DNA of 64,000 nucleotides, taken from the NCBI GenBank assembly GCA_963745205.1, contig CAVUWX010000005.1, positions 62,001-126,000 of the forward strand, in the 5' to 3' direction. Numbering within the stretch: the stretch's first letter is position 1; each line of letters starts with the position of its first letter. Source of the stretch: Hyphomicrobium_A sp963745205. Its GTDB lineage: Bacteria > Pseudomonadota > Alphaproteobacteria > Rhizobiales > Hyphomicrobiaceae. Below the pieces are notes generated by a model. The model was not told where the DNA came from. It worked only from the letters and a program-made list of their open reading frames with translations, and made no database searches. Made by a program: the position numbers and the translations under genes. Positions 58,139-64,000 of this stretch are shown one piece after another.

Positions 58139-58881
58139 GGGGACACCTTTGGCAGTGCGGATGTGAGCACGACGGACACCTCATCGCTCTCGAGCAACGG
58201 CAGGTCCGTGATCGCGCACGTCAGCCACCGGCCCTCGTTATCCGTGCGCAGGCTGCCAGTGATCTTCTCTATGGCGTCGATCTCCTTGTGAAGCTCCGCT
58301 TCACGCACTTTGAACGGCTCACGAGCCGCATGGATCGCGTCTTCGAATGGCGCGATTTTCTCCCTCAGCTCCATCGAGCGTCGCATTGAGCCTTGGATGT
58401 CGTTCCAGTGCATCGACCCGTCCTCCGGGAACTCACGATGCAGCGCTTCCCGATGCTTCCTCGCCTCAGCCTCAAGCGGAGCGAGTGCCTTCTCTTCCTC
58501 GCGCGCAAGCTCGCCTGCCTTCTTGTGTAGATCCAAGAGCCGCTTGCGTTCCTCGTCGTATGGGATCGCCGGCATCACACCACCTTGTCGATCAACGAAG
58601 TAGAAGAAGGATGCGTACCCATCACCTCCAACATACGCGCACTCAGTCCAGGAACCCGCCGGCTTCTTCGCGCGCTCGTCGCCTGCAAGAAGACGCCGGC
58701 CATTTGGCGTGATGATCGCATCGTTGTCGCGGATCACAAGGACAAGCTCCGCTTCCTGCAGCGCCCTCGCGATCAGCAGATCCTCGTCCATCAGCCGGGT
58801 TGCCTTGCCTTCGCTGGCGAGCTTTTCAAGCGCTATTTTTCGGCGCCTGCTGTAGCGAATGAGCTGTGCACTAGACCTCAC
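58135..58881 (-). CDS. Hypothetical protein with long coiled-coil region
   Basis: The 248-residue protein starts LIRYSRRRKIALEKLASEGKATRLMDEDLLIARALQEAELVLVIRDNDAIITPNGRRLLAG, a domain shared with the frameshifted 57736-57977 gene and resembling a winged helix. The rest is charged and helical (EERKRLLDLHKKAGELAREEEKALAPLEAEARKHREALHREF). No function is known. It lies three bases after the 58885-59178 gene and overlaps the small membrane gene. Confidence 0.65.
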   Translation of the reverse strand: MRSSAQLIRYSRRRKIALEKLASEGKATRLMDEDLLIARALQEAELVLVIRDNDAIITPNGRRLLAGDERAKKPAGSWTECAYVGGDGYASFFYFVDRQGGVMPAIPYDEERKRLLDLHKKAGELAREEEKALAPLEAEARKHREALHREFPEDGSMHWNDIQGSMRRSMELREKIAPFEDAIHAAREPFKVREAELHKEIDAIEKITGSLRTDNEGRWLTCAITDLPLLESDEVSVVLTSALPKVSP

Positions 58882-58884
58882 ATG

Positions 58885-59178
58885 TTACCCCTTCGTAGTC
58901 GCGCCTGATGACGCAACCGCCTCGAGCTCGTCCTCCCATTCCCCCGGCGAATAGCGGATCACGCGTAGATTTCCTCTATATCGCTCGATCGTCAGCACTT
59001 TGCGACCGGACCAGACCTCCATATGGCCCGACTTCGGCAGATAATGGACAGTCAGAGTTTCAGTTCTGTATTCCTCGAAGGGTGTCACTCGCAAGGTGAG
59101 ACAGATGCCCCTACCTTCAACCACCTTAAAAGCCAGCTCGTACAGTTCTAGTGCGCGAATGTCGTTAGTCGAAATCAC
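58885..59178 (-). CDS. Hypothetical protein, tandem paralogue of 59175-59462
   Basis: The 97-residue protein has a beta-rich pattern: ELYELAFKVVEGRGICLTLRVTPFEEYRTETLTVHYLPKSGHMEVWSGRKVLTIERYRGNLRVIRYSPGEWEDEL. The neighbour upstream shows the same order of motifs (VW..RKVL/RRVLS..R, IRY.PG.WE). Its GTG start overlaps that gene's stop (GTGA). Function is unknown. Confidence 0.65.
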   Translation of the reverse strand: MISTNDIRALELYELAFKVVEGRGICLTLRVTPFEEYRTETLTVHYLPKSGHMEVWSGRKVLTIERYRGNLRVIRYSPGEWEDELEAVASSGATTKG

Positions 59179-59462
59179 GCGGCTACCTTCGCTGCATTGA
59201 TCAGGTGGTGCTCCCAGTCACCCGGCGTGTAGCGGATGATCTGCGGCTTCCATGCAAAACGCTCGACTGAGAGCACCCGCCGGTTAAACCACACGTCGAG
59301 TGCGCCTTGGCCAGATCGGTATTGGATCAACAGCATCCTGTACCTGTACTCAAGAACGGTGGTGGATCCCTCTAGCTTCGTGACGCCCTTCCAACGCACC
59401 ACTGACAACGCAAGATCGTGCATTTTCAATGCTCGCTCTGTGGCGACATCTTCGCGTGTCAT
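59175..59462 (-). CDS. Hypothetical protein, tandem paralogue of 58885-59178
   Basis: The 95-residue protein reads MTREDVATERALKMHDLALSVVRWKGVTKLEGSTTVLEYRYRMLLIQYRSGQGALDVWFNRRVLSVERFAWKPQIIRYTPGDWEHHL, clearly related to its neighbour. The ATG at 59462 begins the family-like part; the longer frame is not supported. Together the two form a small duplicated module within the operon. Confidence 0.65.
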   Translation of the reverse strand: MTREDVATERALKMHDLALSVVRWKGVTKLEGSTTVLEYRYRMLLIQYRSGQGALDVWFNRRVLSVERFAWKPQIIRYTPGDWEHHLINAAKVAA

Positions 59463-59488
59463 CGCGTCCCCCGTTCTCGTTATTTCCC

Positions 59489-59752
59489 TCAACCCGTTTT
59501 CCGGACCGCGCCCGTGACGGCTTCTTCGGGCGCTAGACCGATCGCTAATGCAGCCTTTGCAACGTCGGCGTCGAACTGTTCCGAACAGCACCAGTCAACA
59601 CCTGCGGAAAACCCTTGCGTGAGTGCCCGCTTTATTTTCTCGTCGTTGATGCCGCCAAACAACCTAACCATCGCCATCTCGCAGGCCTGGTCGACCGCAC
59701 TCAAAAATTCATTGCTCCATGCACCGTCAACCCCATCAGTTTTTTGCGTCAT
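59489..59752 (-). CDS. Hypothetical protein, paralogue of 42318-42593
   Basis: The 87-residue protein carries MAMVRLFGGINDEKIKRALTQGFSAGVDWCCSEQFDADVAKAALAIGLAPEEAVTGA, matching the 42318-42593 protein over its whole length. It is the first gene of a minus-strand run of overlapping unknown genes. The ATG at 59752 begins the conserved part. Confidence 0.7.
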   Translation of the reverse strand: MTQKTDGVDGAWSNEFLSAVDQACEMAMVRLFGGINDEKIKRALTQGFSAGVDWCCSEQFDADVAKAALAIGLAPEEAVTGAVRKTG

Positions 59753-59852
59753 GCCCCCGCTCCTATCCTTGCATTGAAGAAAATCTACAATGAATGTCGC
59801 GTTCCTTCGGCTCGACATGTCCACGCAGCGGCCGCCTCAAGCTCTCGGCGAG

Positions 59853-60239
59853 CTAATTGCCATGTAGGCGGCCATTTCGGAGCAGTGATTCTAACTCGTC
59901 GTGGTAGCTCACGTTCTTTGTCGCTTGGCGCCAGTCGCCGACAGCGGGGGCGCGTGGATGCCCGTTCTCCTGCGATATGACGACTTGTTCAACTGGTTCG
60001 CGCACTGGCGTAAACGTGCCGATGCTGCTTGCCAAAGCTTGCAGCTCATTGAGGATCGCCCCGCGCCGGGCTTCATGCCCCATGGCGACGTTTCGAATGC
60101 CCTGCAAGACCTCTTGGTCGAGGCGGTTTAGTTGATCCCCCAAGGACTCGACGAGCGAACGCTCGCTGTGAGCCGTTTGGGCGAGGCGCGCACGCATTTC
60201 ATCAATGTGCTGAATTAGCTTTGTCGCGTCCGTTGTCAT
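59853..60239 (-). CDS. Coiled-coil hypothetical protein
   Basis: The 128-residue protein begins MTTDATKLIQHIDEMRARLAQTAHSERSLVESLGDQLNRLDQEVLQGIRNVAMGHEARRGAILNELQALASS, a coiled coil typical of phage or cell-envelope accessory proteins. The C-terminal half is polar and less ordered. The ATG at 60239 is preferred over an arginine-rich upstream extension. No family is recognised. Confidence 0.6.
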   Translation of the reverse strand: MTTDATKLIQHIDEMRARLAQTAHSERSLVESLGDQLNRLDQEVLQGIRNVAMGHEARRGAILNELQALASSIGTFTPVREPVEQVVISQENGHPRAPAVGDWRQATKNVSYHDELESLLRNGRLHGN

Positions 60240-60591
60240 GTCCAACCCCCAGTGCGTTTTATGCGGTGCCCTTTTACCCGCCCACCTTTGTCCCTTGCGT
60301 CTATTTGGACGCCCCCTGAACGATGTAGAAACAGGATGACTTGCCGACGGACCACGATGACCCTGGCCACCTGCGTCCCCGGCCCATTGTCCTTCCACTA
60401 CGCGTTTTCGCCCCGCCACTTCATTCGCCGCCGTTCCCAGCATCAATGAAAAGCGAAACGCAAACCAGGACAAAGGCTGCTACGCAAACTGTTAGCCAAA
60501 ACAGATACAAGCCCATGTAGACCGATTCAGGTTACGGGCGGGAAGGTTTGGTTGTGGTGTCGCGCCAACTTAGCAGCCAGGCAGTTCCTGC

Positions 60592-61381
60592 GGCACTGTC
60601 ACGTTAAGCCGAAATTGGCAGGCCAAACGAGCATGGCCGCAACGGTTCACGCTGCGATTGTCGCGTGGCGCCACGTCAGCATAGACTGAGCGCGAAATGA
60701 GCGCAGGGTTCGGCGGGAGATCAGATGGCGTTGGACGTTGAACACATTGTAGACGGCGGCGTGGATTGAGAGAAAGCGCTGTGCCGATCCGGGTGACTTG
60801 AAGCGCTTCATCCGTCGTTCACGTTGTCGCAAAGGCTGATGGGAATTCTCTGCCCGGTTATTCTTCCAGCGACCTGTGTCGTGTCGCCGCGCAATACCAA
60901 GTTCGCGCAGCGCCGAGCTGTAGGATCCGAGCTTGTCGGTCACGATGCTGGCTGGAGCGACGCCGTGCTTCTTCAGGAGCTTTCGCATCAGCTTGAGGGG
61001 CGCCTGGCGATCTCGCCGTGGCTGAACCAGGATGTCGAGGACCTCGCCTTCGCTGTCCACGGCACGCCAGACATACAACGACAAACACTTCATCGAGATG
61101 CCACCGCACGTCCGGTCGAGACCGTCCCCGTCTCAGCTTGCGTGCAATGATGGCGCCGAACTTCAATGCCCAACGGCGGACCGTTTCGTAGGACACGTCG
61201 ATACCACGCTCGGCAAGCATATCCTCGACGTCGCGGTAGCTCAGAGCGAAGCGGAAATAGAGCCAGATGGCCAGCTGGATGACGATGCTCGGATAGCGGT
61301 GGCGGTGGTATGAGAGCTTATCCATAAACAAACGCTACAGGGCCCGTCTGCACCAAGCCAGTGAGTTACTGTGAAAGTGCC
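60592..61381. mobile_element. Decayed IS6-family insertion sequence
   Basis: Imperfect inverted ends GGCACTGTCACGTTAA (60592-60607) and its counterpart at 61366-61381 (13 of 16 matching) enclose a transposase gene. The 790-base length fits the IS6 family. No target duplication is visible, so the copy is old or was rearranged. Confidence 0.75.
60647..61331 (-). pseudogene. IS6-family transposase, frameshifted
   Basis: The N-terminal part (YPSIVIQLAIWLYFRFALSYRDVEDMLAERGIDVSYETVRRWALKFG, WHLDEVFV with the first Asp) reads in one frame; the C-terminal part (LYVWRAVDSEGEVLDILVQPRRDRQAPLKLMRKLLKKHG, TDKLGSYSSALRELGIARRHDTGRWKNNRAENSHQPLRQRER with DDE-type residues) in another. The junction near 61090 also lacks a few codons present in related transposases. 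The protein is therefore inactive as encoded. Confidence 0.85.
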
Positions 61382-61493
61382 CGGGCCTATGTGAATTGCA
61401 CAGCCGCGGCGTTTCGAAAGGAACAGCAGAGCGGAACATTTGCCAGCATGATTGCGATGTCGCGGCACTTGCCGTCGCGAACGGAGGTGTCTC

Positions 61494-61829
61494 ATGAGCG
61501 TCGAGCTGCGGGTCGTCGCCGCCGCAACGGTCGGACTCTTGGTATTCTTCGCATTGGAGTGGAGCGCAGCACCTGCGTTTACTAATGGCGCATCTGGGAA
61601 AGTTCCGACGCGTCACCTGACGAGGTCGGGCCTACCTAGCCGATACTGGTCGAGCCCCACGCCAGGCCGACAGTCGATCACGCAGTCGCGGCCATTCGTG
61701 GTCAACGAAGCTTGTCGTAATATTTGTGAACCACACTGCGCTGCTCGTTGGGGCACAAGTGATTGGACGTTCCCGTTGCAAAAAGGCTGCTTTCTGATGT
61801 GCATCGACAAGGCTTGTGAAGCACGTTGA
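61494..61829 (+). CDS. Small secreted protein of unknown function
   Basis: The 111-residue protein has a signal peptide (LRVVAAATVGLLVFFALEWSAAPAFT) and several cysteines near its end (NEACRNICEPHCAARWG, KGCFLMCIDKACEAR). GGAGG lies seven bases before the ATG. The cysteine pattern suggests disulfides outside the cytoplasm. No family is recognised. It stands next to the IS6 remnant. Confidence 0.65.
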   Translation: MSVELRVVAAATVGLLVFFALEWSAAPAFTNGASGKVPTRHLTRSGLPSRYWSSPTPGRQSITQSRPFVVNEACRNICEPHCAARWGTSDWTFPLQKGCFLMCIDKACEAR

Positions 61830-62140
61830 ACTGGTCGACGGTAAAGGACTCCGATTTGGGCGGAGCGGGTACAGGGTGGCCGGTCATGCCGCTGAAGTCC
61901 GCTTTGGGAAAAGCGGAAGTTGTTGAGTGCTGCTGAGGTTGTTCGATGTCCACCCAAAAGCAGACATGCTGCCTGTCCGGCATACGTCCGTGGGCCAAGC
62001 TGTCATGGACCCAGTGCTACTTAGAGGCGGTCAGTTTGGCCCGAGCATCGGGCTCGCCGCAACGGCAATGAGGTCCGCTTGCGGCGCATCGGCGAGCGTG
62101 GGATGCTCGCGACGCTCGATGCCGTAGGTAGGAGGCTTCG
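61830..62140. other. Intergenic region before the PRC-barrel/LEA-like gene
   Basis: No gene is recognisable. The last 20 bases contain the ribosome site AGGAGG of the following gene. Confidence 0.45.
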
Positions 62141-62872
62141 ATGTTCACCTCTCTCGCGCGCGATCACATGCTCGTCTCGTGTCTCATCGGCCAGCCAGCC
62201 GTGAATGAAGCCGGCGAAAAAATCGGCGATATTGATGACTTGATCATGGATAAGGAGGGCCACTTAAGTGCGGCGCTAGTCGAAGTCGGCGGTTTTGTCG
62301 GTGTAGAAAAGAAGCTTGTTGCTATTCCCTTCAACGCTCTGTCGATCGATTTCGCGGCGCCCGGTAAGCCCCGCATTGTCGCTGAACTTTCCCGGCCGTA
62401 CTTGGCACAGGCGCCACTTTTCAAGGCGCCAGAGCAATCGTCTCTTGACCATTTGAAGGATACCGCTGCGGCTATCGGAGTCATGGCCGCGGAAAAGGCG
62501 TCAGAGCTTGGGCATCGGGCTGCCGACACAGCATCCAAGGTTGCTGAGATGGCAGTCGAAAAAGCCTCCGACCTCGGCCATAAAGCTACAGACACAGCAT
62601 CCGAGGTCGGAAAGAAGATTGCCGATAGGGCGCCGGATCTCCTCCAAAAGGCCGCAGGAAAGGCCTCTGAAGTAGGTCAGAAGTTCGCAGATAAGACGTC
62701 CGAATTTATACAGAAGGCCACAGAGAAGGCATCCGAGGTCGGACAGAAGGTTGCGGAGAAAAGCTCCGAGTTGACCCGCAAAGTAGCCAGGCCGGACGAG
62801 GCTCTGGGGCAATCAACTTCGAACATTCCTGCTGAGGTCAAGGACGACCTGCAAGCGAGCTCGAAGGAATAG
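62141..62872 (+). CDS. PRC-barrel protein with LEA-like 11-residue repeats
   Basis: The 243-residue protein has an N-terminal PRC-barrel domain (LIGQPAVNEAGEKIGDIDDLIMDKEGHLSAALVEVGGFVGVEKKLVAIPFNAL) and, from about residue 105, repeats such as AAEKASELGHRAADTA, VEKASDLGHKATDTA, AGKASEVGQKFADKT and TEKASEVGQKVAEKS. Eleven-residue amphipathic repeats of this kind occur in LEA and apolipoprotein-like stress proteins that protect membranes or enzymes during desiccation. AGGAGG stands five bases before the ATG. A stress role is inferred from the repeats. Confidence 0.85.
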   Translation: MFTSLARDHMLVSCLIGQPAVNEAGEKIGDIDDLIMDKEGHLSAALVEVGGFVGVEKKLVAIPFNALSIDFAAPGKPRIVAELSRPYLAQAPLFKAPEQSSLDHLKDTAAAIGVMAAEKASELGHRAADTASKVAEMAVEKASDLGHKATDTASEVGKKIADRAPDLLQKAAGKASEVGQKFADKTSEFIQKATEKASEVGQKVAEKSSELTRKVARPDEALGQSTSNIPAEVKDDLQASSKE

Positions 62873-63007
62873 GAAAGTCGGTAGGGCGCTGGGACGTGTT
62901 CACGGCCCGCATGGTGGGCTGGCACGGCCTTTGGTTTGCTGCAGCAATGTGATTAAAGACGCTCGGGACGACGGAGGCGCCCTTCGACGTCATCGCTTTG
63001 TCATCGC

Positions 63008-63403
63008 TTACGGCTTCCCCTTGGTCGACAATCTGGTCGAGAACTTCTCGTTTTCGTCGACCACCTCGAATCCTAGTTTCTTGATGTATGGGTGCACTCT
63101 CGCGCGTGATACCTGCACTTGCGAACCCCTTACAACACGTACCGTCTTTCGATCCACATCCATAATCGCGTAGATCGCGGTCTCATCGAGGCCCAAGCTT
63201 TTGAATACAGCGTCGTGGAAGGCAGTTGTTGGGTCCCACGCATAAACATCTCTGACATCAAGAATTGCACGGACTTGTCCGTTCGAGGCGAGCTGCCCAA
63301 GCTCCTGCGAAGTGGGGTTTTTGCAGATCTGTGGCGTCTGATTGCTCCAGCGGGACTTGCAGACCCCGAGTCCTATGTTCAGCTGTCCGCGAAGGTTGGG
63401 CAT
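63008..63403 (-). CDS. Hypothetical protein
   Basis: The 131-residue protein is unrecognised. The middle (DVRDVYAWDPTTAFHDAVFKSLGLDETAIYAIMDVDRKTVRVVRGSQVQVSRARVHPYIKKLGFEVVDE) looks coherent and could be a small alpha/beta domain. GAGG lies close before the ATG at 63403. The first 40 residues may be unreliable. The next gene on the same strand begins 528 bases upstream. Confidence 0.45.
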   Translation of the reverse strand: MPNLRGQLNIGLGVCKSRWSNQTPQICKNPTSQELGQLASNGQVRAILDVRDVYAWDPTTAFHDAVFKSLGLDETAIYAIMDVDRKTVRVVRGSQVQVSRARVHPYIKKLGFEVVDENEKFSTRLSTKGKP

Positions 63404-63451
63404 TGTACCTCAAAGCAGGGTCGTGAATGCCCTGAAGGGATACTGACTCGA

Positions 63452-63931
63452 TCACACCGATGGCTTCACTACCGCGAGCTTGGGCTTGGGAGTCTTCGCG
63501 CTCTCCTCCTCGTGCTTCAGCACGCCAGCCGCAAAAGCACCGCTGAAAAAACGCAGCATCTTGACGAACTGGCGAACGTTGAGGCCTCCCTCGAACGTCA
63601 TCCAATAGGCCCCCCAGACGGAGCCCCTGCAATACGAGAACTGCGGCAGTATTATCTTGCTATTCATATCGTTCACGTGGGCGAGCCAATTTGCCTCGCG
63701 CTCATCGTCCACTGACCAGTACGTGAAAAGATTCACAAGCTTGCGGTTGTTTAGAAGCTCAATCCACAAGGGGAATTCGATCCCATCAGTGACATAGATA
63801 TGGCCGTCGTCATCGGTCCCGTGATCGAAGAACGCCGCATCAAGCACGCTCGACAATCTGGCAATCGTGACCTCCTCTTCGGGAATGATGGGAGGCGTAA
63901 GGCTAGGCAGGAATGGAATGATATTGTTCAT
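63452..63931 (-). CDS. YbjN-like sensory-transduction-type protein (tentative)
   Basis: The 159-residue protein has a pattern reminiscent of YbjN domains: ARLSSVLDAAFFDHGTDDDGHIYVTDGIEFPLWIELLNNRKLVNLFTYWSVDDEREANWLAHVNDMNSKIILPQFSYC and a GLNVRQFVKMLRFFSGAFAAGVLK helix. YbjN proteins are type III chaperone-like folds of unknown role. The start at 63931 is supported by the reading frame. The last 25 residues are lysine- and proline-rich. Confidence 0.55.
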   Translation of the reverse strand: MNNIIPFLPSLTPPIIPEEEVTIARLSSVLDAAFFDHGTDDDGHIYVTDGIEFPLWIELLNNRKLVNLFTYWSVDDEREANWLAHVNDMNSKIILPQFSYCRGSVWGAYWMTFEGGLNVRQFVKMLRFFSGAFAAGVLKHEEESAKTPKPKLAVVKPSV

Positions 63932-64000
63932 TGATGTCTCCGCTGGAAACGAAGTCGGTGGTTGAAAGCACCCAGGCAGCTTCAGCGCGATACCTGAGCG

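Noticed and set aside
22898..63999. Intact tRNA-Asn gene closing the island
   Set aside because: No second copy of the acceptor and T-arm sequence was found by eye in the rest of the window.
1..64000. CRISPR arrays and rRNA genes
   Set aside because: No regularly spaced repeats of 24-40 bases and no rRNA-like segments were seen.

Overview
The window comes from a GC-rich alphaproteobacterium of the order Hyphomicrobiales (Rhizobiales). This rests on the core gene order (NDUFA12 and DUF2155 neighbours, hemB of the aspartate-rich type, an ALA-synthase hemA, the nrdR-rib-nusB-thiL operon, the ldtR/ldtP pair) and on small families typical of the order (DUF6455, DUF4167, DUF1236). A NAD-linked formate dehydrogenase cluster, a pqqA peptide gene and a PQQ-type sugar dehydrogenase suggest a methylotroph or C1-oxidising relative of Hyphomicrobium; this last step is inference.

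Region 1 (1-22.85 kb) is core chromosome. It holds the 5' part of nrdJ on the minus strand with two NrdR boxes upstream, NDUFA12, a DUF2155 protein, hemB with a small partner gene, an extensin-like protein, a 3-hydroxyisobutyryl-CoA hydrolase, ldtR-ldtP, hemA behind a perfect FNR/FixK box, glyA, and the tightly packed operon nrdR-ribD-ribE-ribBX-ribH-nusB-thiL. A second L,D-transpeptidase, a site-2 protease, a cytochrome c/flavin reductase operon and an Nramp-family transporter follow. NrdR encoded at 11.7 kb is the expected repressor of nrdJ at the window start.

Region 2 (22.85-28.3 kb) begins at the 3' half of a tRNA-Asn gene with a tyrosine recombinase beside it, the left junction of an integrated element. 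It carries an AlpA-like regulator, a Toprim primase-like protein, a RepA-like ATPase and two small phage-type proteins, and ends at the 3' fragment of another recombinase.

Region 3 (28.3-41.8 kb) is a formate dehydrogenase island: fdhD faces fdh1B-fdh1A-mobA-mobB-moeA, so the catalytic subunits sit with molybdenum-cofactor and sulfuration genes. A YidB-like gene, a TonB-dependent receptor, a membrane protein and a TiaS-like protein follow. A second copy of the same recombinase 3' end closes this segment, so the cluster is bracketed by direct repeats.

Region 4 (41.8-64 kb) is accessory DNA: small secreted or membrane proteins, a serine recombinase with a zinc-ribbon protein, orphan pqqA, a HisKA_2/HWE-type sensor kinase, a PQQ-type sorbosone dehydrogenase, an L27 paralogue with an abnormal N terminus, an overlapping minus-strand operon of unknown genes containing tandem duplicates, a decayed IS6-family element and an LEA-like repeat protein. 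Several loci carry FixK/FNR boxes, which points to oxygen-dependent control.

Single-base frameshifts interrupt otherwise conserved genes in several places (hemA, moeA twice, the sensor kinase, two small genes). Either the assembly carries indel errors or these genes are decaying; the presence of hemA among them favours errors.
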